DNA from: Collinsella aerofaciens
GTDB taxonomy: Bacteria > Actinomycetota > Coriobacteriia > Coriobacteriales > Coriobacteriaceae
DNA length: 64,000 bases
Reading direction: 5' to 3'
Assembly: GCF_015557435.1 (NCBI RefSeq)
Contig: NZ_JADNOH010000070.1
Span: 37,617 to 101,616, forward strand
Below are positions 1 to 8,741 of this stretch, piece by piece (the first letter of the stretch is position 1; every line of letters starts with the position of its first letter). A program made the position numbers and the translations under genes. Under the pieces are notes generated by a model. The model was given only the letters and a program-made list of their open reading frames with translations, had not been told where the DNA came from and did no database searches.

Positions 1-1019
1 CCCGTGAGCACGCCGCCCAGGATGCCGCCGATGCCATGGCAGCCAAACGCGTCGAGCGCGTCGTCGTAGCCGAACTTGGTCTTAAGATGGCTGATGGCGA
101 AATAGCAGACGGGCGAGACGATCAGGCCCATGACCAGCGCCGCCCACGGCTCGACAAAGCCCGCGCCCGGCGTGACCACCACGAGGCCCGCGACCAAACC
201 GGTGCTGGCACCCACCAGCGTGGGACGGCCGGTGTGCACGCGCTCGACGGCAAGCCACGAGACCATGCCCGCCGCGCTGGCCGTTACGGTGTTGAGGATG
301 GCAAGCGCCGCCACGGCGTCGGCCTTGAACTCACTGCCGCCGTTAAAGCCAAACCAGCCAAACCAAAGCAGGCCGGCGCCCAGCGCCACAAACGGCACGT
401 TATGCGGGCGATAGCTCACCATGCCAAAACCGCGACGACGACCGAGCATCAGGCAGAGAATCAGGCCCGTCAGACCGGACGAGATATGCACCACGTCGCC
501 GCCGGCAAAGTCGAGCGCGCCGATGATGTCGCCGATAAAGGAGCCCTCGCCGCCCCACACCATGTGAGCAAGCGGCGCGTAAACCACGAGCAGCCAAATG
601 CCCAGGAAGGCCGCCATGGCGCCGAACTTAACGCGCCCGGCAAGGCTACCCGTGACGATAGCGGCCGTGATCATGGCAAACGCCATCTGGAAGGCGATGT
701 TGATGATCTCCGGGTAGGCAGCACCGTCCGCGGCATTGCCCTCGGCAGCCTGCAGCACCTGGTTGAGCACCGGCAGGCACAGCAGCTGGTCAAAGCCTCC
801 AATAAACGGACTGGAGCCATCGCCGCCGTAAGCCAGCGACCAGCCGGCAATGACCCACAGCACGCCCACCAAGCCAATGACACCAAAGCACATGAGCATG
901 GTGTTGATGACATTTTTGCGCCTAGACAGGCCGCCGTAGAAAAACGCCAGGCCCGGTGTCATTAAAAACACGAGCATGGTGCAGATGAGCATAAACGTTG
1001 TCGATCCCGTATCGTACAT
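1..1019 (-). CDS. amt: Ammonium transporter (Amt family), C-terminus outside window
   Basis: Channel protein of the Amt/MEP/Rh family that conducts ammonium across the cytoplasmic membrane. About 339 residues are visible; the family is usually 400-450, and the gene runs off the window at base 1. The visible part is a chain of hydrophobic helices. It carries the Amt signature DFAGGDVVHIS (residues 170-180) with the first pore histidine at 178, and FGCHGIGG at the window edge with the second pore histidine. The ATG at 1019 follows an AAGGGGGAG ribosome site. The upstream region holds two 16-bp direct repeats that may be regulatory. No glnB/glnK is visible, although one could lie outside the window, downstream of the cut end. 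Confidence 0.93.
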   Translation of the reverse strand, partial: MYDTGSTTFMLICTMLVFLMTPGLAFFYGGLSRRKNVINTMLMCFGVIGLVGVLWVIAGWSLAYGGDGSSPFIGGFDQLLCLPVLNQVLQAAEGNAADGAAYPEIINIAFQMAFAMITAAIVTGSLAGRVKFGAMAAFLGIWLLVVYAPLAHMVWGGEGSFIGDIIGALDFAGGDVVHISSGLTGLILCLMLGRRRGFGMVSYRPHNVPFVALGAGLLWFGWFGFNGGSEFKADAVAALAILNTVTASAAGMVSWLAVERVHTGRPTLVGASTGLVAGLVVVTPGAGFVEPWAALVMGLIVSPVCYFAISHLKTKFGYDDALDAFGCHGIGGILGGVLT

Positions 1020-1122
1020 TCGCTCCCCCTTGGTCGCATGAACGTTGTCGGCGCTCATGATGGAGCCGAAGGGCAACTGGTGTAGACCAGATACGGCGTT
1101 GTTAAACGCTGCGTTTTCGAAT

Positions 1123-1158
1123 GGAAACGGTGCCGCAATCTTGGAAACGGCGCGGCAA
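1123..1158 (-). promoter_or_regulatory. Two direct repeats upstream of amt
   Basis: GGAAACGGTGCCGCAA (1123-1138) and GGAAACGGCGCGGCAA (1143-1158) are near-identical and spaced 20 bp start to start, about two helical turns. Further GAAACG motifs follow near 1165 and 1175. They lie roughly 105-140 bp upstream of the amt start. A regulator binding site is an inference; no promoter boxes were identified with confidence. Confidence 0.35.
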
Positions 1159-1217
1159 CGGACGCGAAACGAACGGGAAACGTGCGGGCGAGAAGGGCGC
1201 ACTTGGCCCCGCCCCGA

Positions 1218-2237
1218 CTAGCGACGAAACAGGTCGCGAGCGCGATCGCGAAGATTGGTTGCTCGGATAACACCCTCGTAGCGGTTGATACGCAGACGAG
1301 GGAAGGCGTTGAAAAAGCGCAGATCGCGGCGGCTGAGCGACACGCTCGGCACCGGACGGCTCGCGCGATTGCCGGCACGGAGACGAGTGAGCGACGGGCG
1401 CGGCATACTCGGTGCGGCATCGGCAACACGGCGGGCGGCAAGCGCCAGGCCACGAGCGCCGTCCGAGATAAACGTCGGCATCGACGCTTTCTCACGCAGA
1501 GCATCGAGCGCCGCATCGCCCAGCTCGGCCAGCCATGCGTTGACGGCACGGCTGCGGATATGCGTCTGCGCCACCGAGTCAATTGCCGAATCGGGAATGC
1601 GCTCGAGCATGGAATCCGAGGCATCGGCGAGCGATTCGTTGATGCGGTCGGCAAGGTCGGCGCGCACGCGCTCGAGCTGATCGGACAGACGGCGCCAGCT
1701 CGCCAGCGAACACAACGCATCCACGGCCATCGCAACGGCAACGGCAAAGGCCGCCAGTCGCACGATCAGCACCGGCAGATGGCCGAGCAGCCCCAGCAGT
1801 GCCGGCTCCACCAGGCGGCAAATGAACAGCGCACCCAGGCCAAACGCGCAAGCCCAGTACAGGCAGATGCGTCCATGCAGGTTAAACGGCAGATGTGAAT
1901 AGTCCCAAAACCGGGCGCCGGTCGTTTTTTCGAGCAACACGCCCACGCTATATTCGATCACGCTGCACACGAGCGCTGCGGCGACAAACTGGCTCGAGGC
2001 ATCCGGGATCCCGCGCAGCAGCAGCCAGCAGGCAATGCCGCCCGCACCGTAGATGGGACAGCACGGCCCCAGCAAAAAGCCACTGTTGGCAAAGCGTCCG
2101 TGATTGAGCATGGCGCAGACTGTCGACTCCCATGCCCAGCCGCAAAAGCCGTAGAAAGCAAACGAGAGCACCAACGCCGAAAGCGGGCAGGCGGCAAGCG
2201 TCGCACCGCCAAATGCCATGCCGATCGCGGTTCCCAC
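1218..2237 (-). CDS. CmpB-type membrane protein (putative ABC transporter permease family)
   Basis: Integral membrane protein of 339 residues. The N-terminal half has several hydrophobic helices and patterns typical of the CmpB-like family (putative ABC transporter type IV), such as FYGFCGWAWES near residues 28-38, GPCCPIYGAGG and FWDYSHLPFNLHGRICLYW. The C-terminal 150 residues are hydrophilic, rich in Arg, Ala and Asp, and probably cytoplasmic. The function of this family is not established. The ATG at 2237 lies just 3 bases after the stop codon of the HD-domain gene, so the two are probably cotranscribed. Confidence 0.75.
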   Translation of the reverse strand: MGTAIGMAFGGATLAACPLSALVLSFAFYGFCGWAWESTVCAMLNHGRFANSGFLLGPCCPIYGAGGIACWLLLRGIPDASSQFVAAALVCSVIEYSVGVLLEKTTGARFWDYSHLPFNLHGRICLYWACAFGLGALFICRLVEPALLGLLGHLPVLIVRLAAFAVAVAMAVDALCSLASWRRLSDQLERVRADLADRINESLADASDSMLERIPDSAIDSVAQTHIRSRAVNAWLAELGDAALDALREKASMPTFISDGARGLALAARRVADAAPSMPRPSLTRLRAGNRASRPVPSVSLSRRDLRFFNAFPRLRINRYEGVIRATNLRDRARDLFRR

Positions 2238-2240
2238 CGT

Positions 2241-2798
2241 CTACCCACTCCTCTTTTCGTTCGATTCTTTGCTCGAGCCGTCGCTCGAGCCCTCGTTCAA
2301 ATCGTTCGCGCCGCCTTTGCGCGGCAGACGGCCGGCAATCGTCTCGCGCAGCGCGCACCATTTATCTGCCAGGCACACAATCCATGCCTCACGACACGTC
2401 GGCGGCACCGGCACCAGCGGAAACATATGACGCACGATGATATTCCGCTCGCGCGACGTCAGCTCAAAATCTTCCTCCGCACGCGCCAGGGCAAAAAACG
2501 GATGCCGAAATCCGTGCAGTCGATGGCTCGGGTCGGGGTCATGCCAATCGTAGAGAAAGTAATCGTGTAACAGGGCCCCGCGCAGCAGCGAGGCACGGTC
2601 GACCGAAATGCCAACACGGCCCAGGCGCTCGGCAAAGGACAGACTTGCCCGCGCCACCGAGGTCACATGCGTATACACCGTCACATCGCCATGCTGGATA
2701 AACTCGCGCGTCAGGTCCAGACGGCCCGCCTGTGCCAGTTGACGGGCAGCATGGTCTACTTCGCACGCGATTTTCTCGGCACGAACGGCATCGGACAT
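2241..2798 (-). CDS. HD-domain protein (putative metal-dependent phosphohydrolase)
   Basis: Soluble protein of 185 residues with the HD metal-binding pattern: YTHVTSVA (His44), LLHD (His78-Asp79) and RHMFPL (His124). These fit an HD phosphohydrolase of about 180 residues; the substrate cannot be told. An ATG 36 bases further upstream is in frame, but the ATG at 2798 has a perfect GGAGG site 4-9 bases before it and gives the usual family N-terminus. It leads a two-gene unit with the CmpB-like gene. Confidence 0.8.
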   Translation of the reverse strand: MSDAVRAEKIACEVDHAARQLAQAGRLDLTREFIQHGDVTVYTHVTSVARASLSFAERLGRVGISVDRASLLRGALLHDYFLYDWHDPDPSHRLHGFRHPFFALARAEEDFELTSRERNIIVRHMFPLVPVPPTCREAWIVCLADKWCALRETIAGRLPRKGGANDLNEGSSDGSSKESNEKRSG

Positions 2799-3026
2799 GC
2801 TGCCTCCTTCCAGCGACTCACGACGACAAGGCACGGCCTGCGCGCAATGAATAAAATCATCATCGAATCTACCAGTATGGCATCGGACAAAACGTTTTGC
2901 CCCACCAGTTGGCGAATTACCGCGCCGCCGTCACATATCAAACGCCAAAATGTGCGAGACTGTCTTGTGCAATTGTGCCGGCCGAGGGAGTGCCGGCGCA
3001 CGATTCGCATGGAGTAACCCACAACG

Positions 3027-4808
3027 ATGCTGCTTACGCAAACGACAACGCCCGAGGACGTCAAGGCTCTCGATCGCGCCGAGCTTCCGCTGCTCTGCGG
3101 CGAGATCCGCCACGCCATCCTCGAAAGCTCCGCCGCCGTCGGCGGGCACGTTGCCCCCAACCTGGGCGTCGTTGAGCTTACGGTCGCGCTCCATCGCGTG
3201 TTTAACTCCCCCACCGACAAAATTGTCTTTGACGTGTCACACCAGACCTATGCCCACAAGGCGCTGACTGGGCGCGCGTACACTTATATCGACCCGGCAC
3301 GCTACGGCGAGGTCTCTGGCTTTGCCAATCCCGACGAGTCCGAGCACGACCTGTTCGCCATGGGCCATACCTCCACGTCGGTGAGCCTGGGCTGCGGCCT
3401 TGCCCACGCGCGCGACCTGGCGGGCGACAGCTACAACGTCATTACCATCATTGGCGACGGTTCGCTTTCGGGCGGTCTGGCGTTTGAGGGCTTTAACAAT
3501 GCCGCCGATCTCGACAGCAACCTGATCATCATCGTCAATGACAATGACCAGTCCATTGCCGAGAACCATGGCGGCCTGTATCGCAATCTGGCCGAGCTGC
3601 GCGCCAGCAACGGCACCTGTGAGCGCAACGTTTTCCGCGCGATGGGGCTCGACTACCGCTATCTGGACGCCGGTAACGATGTGTTGGCCCTAGTCGACGT
3701 GCTGCAGGAACTGGGCGATATCGATCATCCCATCGTGCTGCACGTCTCCACCGCGAAGGGCAAGGGCTTTGAGCCGGCCCAGAGCGACCCCGAGCGCTGG
3801 CATCATGTAGGTCCGTTTGACATGGCGACTGGGCGCAAGCTCTGCCCGGGCCATCCGAGCGAGCCTGCGCCGCGCACCTATGCCGACATTACGGGCGAGG
3901 CCCTGAGCGCTGCCATAGAGAGCGATCCGCAGGTTGTGGGCATCACGGCCGCAACGCCCTACATCATGGGCTTTACGCCCGAGCTTCGCGCCGCGGCAGG
4001 CAAGCAGTTTGTTGACGTGGGCATTGCCGAGGAGCACGCCGTGACCTTTGCCACCGCGCTTGCGCGCTCGGGCGCCAAGCCAGTCTTTGGTGTGTACGGC
4101 ACGTTTTTGCAGCGCGCCTACGACGAGCTGTGGCACGACCTGTGCCTCAACGATGCCCCGGCGACGATCCTAGTGTTTGGCGCATCAATCTTTGGCACTA
4201 CGTCCGAGACGCACCTTTCGTTCTTTGATATTTCCATGCTGGGCGGTCTTCCCAACATGCACTACTTGGCACCAGCCTGCATGGAGGAATATCTGTCCAT
4301 GCTGAGCTGGTCGCTCGACCACCGCGAGCATCCTGTGGCGATTCGCGTGCCCGGCATTGGCCTGGTAAGCCGCCCCGACTTGGCGCCTGCCGAGGACGCC
4401 GATTACGGTGTCGCGCGCTACAACGTGGTGCGCCAAGGCCGCGACGTGGCCGTGCTCGCGCTCGGCGATTTCTTTGAGCTGGGCGAGCGTGTGGCAAACC
4501 GCTTGGCAGCCGAATACGGTATCGAGGCCACGCTCGTCAACCCTCGCTTTGCAACCGAGCTTGACCGCGAGTTCCTCGACAGCCTTGCCGCCAAGCATCG
4601 CGTTGTCGTCACCCTCGAGGACGGCATCTTGGACGGCGGTTGGGGCGAACGCGTCGCGTGCTACTTGGCCTGCACGCCCGTGCGCACGCGCACCTTCGGC
4701 ATCGCCAAGGGCTTCCCCGACCGCTACGACCCCAACGAGCTGCTCGCTCAGAACGGCATGACGGTCGAGAACATGGCCGCCGAGGCCGTAAGGCTACTCA
4801 ACGAGTAA
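3027..4808 (+). CDS. 1-deoxy-D-xylulose-5-phosphate synthase-like enzyme
   Basis: Thiamine-diphosphate transketolase-family protein of 593 residues, aligning end to end with DXS (usually about 620). Conserved parts include GGHVAPNLGVVELTVALH, the GDGSLSGGLAFEGFNNA cofactor region and DVGIAEEHAVTFA with the activating glutamate. The middle of the active site departs from true DXS. Where DXS reads DRAGIVGADGQTHQG this protein reads FGASIFGTTSETHLS, and the later YPRG motif is VPGIG, so the arginines that hold glyceraldehyde-3-phosphate appear to be missing. It may therefore be a paralogue with another acceptor rather than the MEP-pathway enzyme, so I withhold the symbol dxs. No strong ribosome site precedes the ATG at 3027. 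It is monocistronic, closed by a strong terminator. Confidence 0.8.
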   Translation: MLLTQTTTPEDVKALDRAELPLLCGEIRHAILESSAAVGGHVAPNLGVVELTVALHRVFNSPTDKIVFDVSHQTYAHKALTGRAYTYIDPARYGEVSGFANPDESEHDLFAMGHTSTSVSLGCGLAHARDLAGDSYNVITIIGDGSLSGGLAFEGFNNAADLDSNLIIIVNDNDQSIAENHGGLYRNLAELRASNGTCERNVFRAMGLDYRYLDAGNDVLALVDVLQELGDIDHPIVLHVSTAKGKGFEPAQSDPERWHHVGPFDMATGRKLCPGHPSEPAPRTYADITGEALSAAIESDPQVVGITAATPYIMGFTPELRAAAGKQFVDVGIAEEHAVTFATALARSGAKPVFGVYGTFLQRAYDELWHDLCLNDAPATILVFGASIFGTTSETHLSFFDISMLGGLPNMHYLAPACMEEYLSMLSWSLDHREHPVAIRVPGIGLVSRPDLAPAEDADYGVARYNVVRQGRDVAVLALGDFFELGERVANRLAAEYGIEATLVNPRFATELDREFLDSLAAKHRVVVTLEDGILDGGWGERVACYLACTPVRTRTFGIAKGFPDRYDPNELLAQNGMTVENMAAEAVRLLNE

Positions 4809-4810
4809 AA

Positions 4811-4850
4811 AACCTCCGCAAGGGAAGCACCCATGCGGAGGTTTTTATTT
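4811..4850 (+). terminator. Intrinsic terminator of the DXS-like gene
   Basis: AACCTCCGCA (4811-4820) pairs with TGCGGAGGTT (4834-4843), followed by a T-rich tract. It sits directly after the stop codon. Confidence 0.9.
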
Positions 4851-4863
4851 TCGCGACGCGATT

Positions 4864-5081
4864 ATCTCAATCTGTAACATCTATGGCCCGAATTCCCGTC
4901 TAACTGTTACAGATCTAGAAAAGACGTCTTAGTCCCTGACCTTTGTCTCAATCTGTAACAGATAGAGACCTTCTGGCCGTCCAGATGTTACAGATTGAGA
5001 CATTCGAATTCCCCTAAAGAGAAAATCTCGATCTGTAACAGGTAGAACCCATTTCCTCGTCTAACTGTTACAGATTGAGAC
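4864..5081. repeat. Three palindromic units repeating every 80 bp
   Basis: Unit 2 has GTCTCAATCTGTAACA (4945-4960) and its perfect reverse complement (4986-5001). Unit 3 has the same arms with two changes in the left arm (5025-5040 and 5066-5081). Unit 1 (4864-4879 and 4905-4920) keeps the inner ten bases TCTGTAACA/TGTTACAGA but its right arm has decayed. Left arms are 81 and 80 bp apart and right arms likewise, so this is a tandem array of a 57-bp hairpin plus a spacer of about 23 bp. It fills most of the 456-bp gap between the DXS-like gene and the amino-acid transporter. Confidence 0.85.
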
Positions 5082-5127
5082 AAAGCAGCGAGACAGGCCA
5101 CCACATCTGCAAGAACCACCACAAAGG

Positions 5128-5148
5128 TGCCTGTCCCTTTTTGGTAGG
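5128..5148 (+). repeat. Partial copy of the dispersed CCTGTCCCTTTTTGG repeat
   Basis: The right half of the roughly 45-bp hairpin repeat found at five other places in the window; the left arm is not recognisable here. Confidence 0.5.
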
Positions 5149-5191
5149 AAGAATTACCCATAAGGTAAGTATGTTTCTGAGTTATTTCGTG

Positions 5192-5221
5192 TTGACCCAT
5201 TTGAGCGGGATAGGGTATAAC
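5192..5221 (+). promoter_or_regulatory. Promoter of the amino-acid ABC operon
   Basis: TTGACC (5192-5197), an 18-bp spacer and TATAAC (5216-5221) form a near-consensus sigma-70 type promoter 44 bp before the lipoprotein start. Confidence 0.65.
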
Positions 5222-5264
5222 TCTACTCAACCGCTAGGGATTTTATTGAGAAAGGTGTTCTACC

Positions 5265-6260
5265 ATGAGCAAAAACCTCTCCCAGCAGGTCGTTCTCGAC
5301 CGCCGCGGCTTCGTTGCCGCCACCTTCGCAACCGTCGCCGGCCTTGGTCTTGCCGGCTGCTCCGACACCAGCGCCGAGGCCGACAAGGGTTCCGCCGCCG
5401 GCTCCTCCAAGAGCTCCGAAGATACCGAGGCTTCCACCATACTCGATGCCAAGGCATTCGACAAACTCGTCGACAACGGCCCCAAGGCCGATGACGACGC
5501 CATCGCCGCCAGCACCTGGGCCACGGCCGTCAAGGACGCCGGTGTCTTTAAGATCGGTGGCGTTCAGACCTCCACACTTTTCTCCCTCCTCAACGAGAAA
5601 GACGGTCAGACCCGCGGCTTCGACGCCGGTATCGCACAGCTCCTGTCCAACTACATTCTGGGCGAGAACAAGGTCGAGATCACCCAGGTGACCTCGGACA
5701 CGCGCGAGTCCGTCCTGCAGAACGGCCAGGTCGACGCTGTCTTTGCCACCTACACCATCACTGACGAGCGCAAGAAGCTCGTCTCCTTCGCCGGTCCCTA
5801 CTACTACACCCAGCAGGCTATCCTGGTGCTCGCCGACAACGACGACATCAAGAGCGTCGACGACCTTGCCGACAAGAACGTCGCCGTCCAGTCCGGCTCC
5901 AACGGCCCCGCCATCCTGGAGGAGTTCGCTCCCAAGGCCAGCCAGCAGGAGTTCAAGACCGACGAGGAGGCCCGTCAGGCACTTCAGCAGGGTCGCGTTG
6001 ACGCCTATGTCATCGATAACAACATGCAGCAGAGCGCCCTGGTCCGCGAACCCGGTAAGTACAAGATCGCCGGCAAGCCCTTCGGCAGCAAAGAGCCCTA
6101 CGGTATCGGCCTGCCGCTCGATTCCGACGGCGTCGCCTTTGTCAACGACTTCCTTAAGAAGATCGAGGACGACGGCACCTGGACCGAGCTGTGGCAGATC
6201 TGCATCGGCGACCGTACGGGCGACACCAATGTTCCCGAGCTGCCCGAGATCGGCGCCTAG
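5265..6260 (+). CDS. Polar amino-acid (probably glutamate) ABC transporter substrate-binding lipoprotein
   Basis: Extracellular substrate-binding lipoprotein of 331 residues. The N-terminus combines a twin-arginine-like DRRGF with a hydrophobic stretch ending in the lipobox LAGC (Cys32), so it is lipid-anchored. The body is a type II periplasmic-binding fold with the usual patterns GFDAGIAQLLSNYI, DAVFATYTITDERK, VSFAGPYYYTQQAILV and VAVQSGSNGPAILEEF. It heads an operon of binding protein, two permeases and an ATPase. Family knowledge points to glutamate, glutamine or aspartate; the sequence alone does not choose. The ATG at 5265 follows GAAAGGTG. A hairpin after the stop probably keeps the binding protein in excess over the membrane parts. 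Confidence 0.9.
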   Translation: MSKNLSQQVVLDRRGFVAATFATVAGLGLAGCSDTSAEADKGSAAGSSKSSEDTEASTILDAKAFDKLVDNGPKADDDAIAASTWATAVKDAGVFKIGGVQTSTLFSLLNEKDGQTRGFDAGIAQLLSNYILGENKVEITQVTSDTRESVLQNGQVDAVFATYTITDERKKLVSFAGPYYYTQQAILVLADNDDIKSVDDLADKNVAVQSGSNGPAILEEFAPKASQQEFKTDEEARQALQQGRVDAYVIDNNMQQSALVREPGKYKIAGKPFGSKEPYGIGLPLDSDGVAFVNDFLKKIEDDGTWTELWQICIGDRTGDTNVPELPEIGA

Positions 6261-6348
6261 GCAGCGAACCTGGTAACGGCCGCTACGAAACCATACGGAA
6301 ACGCGCGATGTGCTTTATTGCGCTAAACTGTTTCCTCACTGAGTTGTC

Positions 6349-6377
6349 GGGGCTTCCGTACACACGGGAGCCCCTTT
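6349..6377 (+). terminator. Intra-operon hairpin after the binding-protein gene
   Basis: GGGGCTTCCG (6349-6358) pairs with CGGGAGCCCC (6365-6374), followed by a short T run. Partial termination here would explain unequal expression of binding protein and permeases. Confidence 0.7.
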
Positions 6378-6398
6378 CCTTACCGGCGGGAGGTCCGC

Positions 6399-7058
6399 AT
6401 GAGTCTCTCCGAGCTCTGGTCGCTCTATGGCCAGAACTATATCGACGCGCTGCTAGCAACCTGGGGCATGACGCTTGAGTCGTTTGCCATCGCCATGGTG
6501 CTGGCCGTCGCCGTCACCGTGATGCGCGTGTCGCCGCTCAAGCCGCTGCGCGTCTTTGGCGACCTGTATGTCCAGGTCTTCCGTAACATCCCCGGCATCG
6601 CGCTGCTCATTATCGTCGTCTATGCGCTGCCGCCGCTCAAGGTCGTCCTGCCCTACCGCACCTGCGTCATCGTCGCCACGGTGCTCTTGGGTTCTGCCTT
6701 TGGCTCCGAGAACTTTATGAGCGGCATCAACACCGTGGGCGTGGGCCAGGTCGAGGCTGCCCGCTCGCTCGGCATGAACTTCAACCGCATCCTCGCCAAG
6801 ATCGTGATTCCGCAGGCGCTGCGCTCGAGTGTGCTGCCCATGACCAACCTCTTTATCGCCGTCATGCTCACCACCGCCCTGGGTAGCCAGGTGCCGTTGC
6901 AGCCGCAGGAACTCACCGGCGTGGTAAGCTACATCAACACGCGCTCGCTCGGTGGCGTCGCCGCGTTCTTTATCTCGGCCCTCGGCTACCTGGGCACGGC
7001 TTTTGTGGTGAGCCACATTGGCAACTACATCGATAAGAAGGTGAGAATCCTCCGATGA
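6399..7058 (+). CDS. Amino-acid ABC transporter permease (GluC-like)
   Basis: Inner-membrane permease of 219 residues in the histidine/glutamate/glutamine/arginine/opine family. It has about five hydrophobic helices and the EAA loop that docks the ATPase (VEAARSLGMNFNRILAKIV...PQALR, about residues 112-137). It should pair with the next permease to form the channel. A GCGGGAGG ribosome site lies 5 bases before the ATG. Its stop overlaps the next start by 4 bases (ATGA), which points to coupled translation. Confidence 0.9.
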   Translation: MSLSELWSLYGQNYIDALLATWGMTLESFAIAMVLAVAVTVMRVSPLKPLRVFGDLYVQVFRNIPGIALLIIVVYALPPLKVVLPYRTCVIVATVLLGSAFGSENFMSGINTVGVGQVEAARSLGMNFNRILAKIVIPQALRSSVLPMTNLFIAVMLTTALGSQVPLQPQELTGVVSYINTRSLGGVAAFFISALGYLGTAFVVSHIGNYIDKKVRILR

Positions 7059-7888
7059 GCAAGCACTCCTCCCCTGCGCTCACCATGCGCGATGCGCTCT
7101 ACGAGGCTCCCGGCCCCAAGATGCGCGCCAAGATTCGTATCGGCACTGCCATCTCGCTCGTTGCCGTTGCGGCACTCGTCGTCCTCGTGCTGCAGCGTTT
7201 TTACGTGACCGGTCAGCTCTCGGTCCACTACTGGTACTTCTTTACGCACCTCACCACCTGGAAGTTTTTGCTCGCCGGCTTTGAGGGCACCGTCAAGGTC
7301 GCGCTCACCGCAGGCGCCATCGCTCTGGTGCTGGGTCTCGCCCTCATGCTCGGCCGCACGAGCGACATCAAGCCGCTACAGCTGGTCTGCCGCGTGCTCA
7401 CCGACTTCTTCCGCGGCGTGCCGAGCCTGCTGTTCATCTATTTCTTCTTTTTGGTGCTACCCCAGTACAAGATCGCGCTGCCGTCGTTCTGGATGCTCAC
7501 GCTGCCCGTCGCACTCGCCGCGGCCGGCGTGCTGGCCGAGATCTTCCGCGCCGGCGTCAATGCCGTGCCGCGCGGTCAGGTCGAGGCGGCTCAGGCGCTC
7601 GGCCTCTCCAAGGCTAAAATCACCTTTAAAATCGTGCTGCCCCAGGCGATTCGGTTTATCATCCCATCGTTGATTTCGCAGCTTGTGGTCGTGGTTAAGG
7701 ACACCACCGTCGCCTACGTGGTGAGCTACCCCGACCTGATGCAGAACGCCCGCGTGCTTATCACCAACTACGATGCGCTTGTATCGGTCTACCTGGTGAT
7801 TGCGATCATCTACATCCTCATCAACGTCGCCATCAACAAGGCCGCCATCTATGTTTCGCACAAGACCGGCGCAACCATCATTCGCTAA
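7055..7888 (+). CDS. Amino-acid ABC transporter permease (GluD-like)
   Basis: Second permease of the importer, 277 residues. A longer cytoplasmic N-terminus of about 35 residues precedes the first helix. The EAA loop reads VEAAQALGLSKAKITFKIV, then PQAIR, matching that of the partner permease. Length and order fit GluD of actinobacterial glutamate importers. It overlaps the preceding gene by 4 bases and is followed after 36 bases by the ATPase. Confidence 0.9.
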   Translation: MSKHSSPALTMRDALYEAPGPKMRAKIRIGTAISLVAVAALVVLVLQRFYVTGQLSVHYWYFFTHLTTWKFLLAGFEGTVKVALTAGAIALVLGLALMLGRTSDIKPLQLVCRVLTDFFRGVPSLLFIYFFFLVLPQYKIALPSFWMLTLPVALAAAGVLAEIFRAGVNAVPRGQVEAAQALGLSKAKITFKIVLPQAIRFIIPSLISQLVVVVKDTTVAYVVSYPDLMQNARVLITNYDALVSVYLVIAIIYILINVAINKAAIYVSHKTGATIIR

Positions 7889-7924
7889 GTACCCACGTTT
7901 TTAAGGCATAAGGAGCCGAGCATC

Positions 7925-8689
<765 letters not shown>

Positions 8690-8741
8690 CCCAGTAACCA
8701 CGCCCGCCCGCCATGTCAATCCGAATTCGAAAGCCACCCCT

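Noticed and set aside
36..965. 309-residue plus-strand frame at the window start
   Set aside because: Antisense to the ammonium transporter, whose signature sequences and ribosome site are clear on the minus strand.
4864..5081. CRISPR array as an explanation of the regularly spaced repeats
   Set aside because: Only three units, each an internal palindrome of 57 bp, with spacers similar to each other in position but no cas genes nearby; the design does not fit direct repeats with unique spacers.
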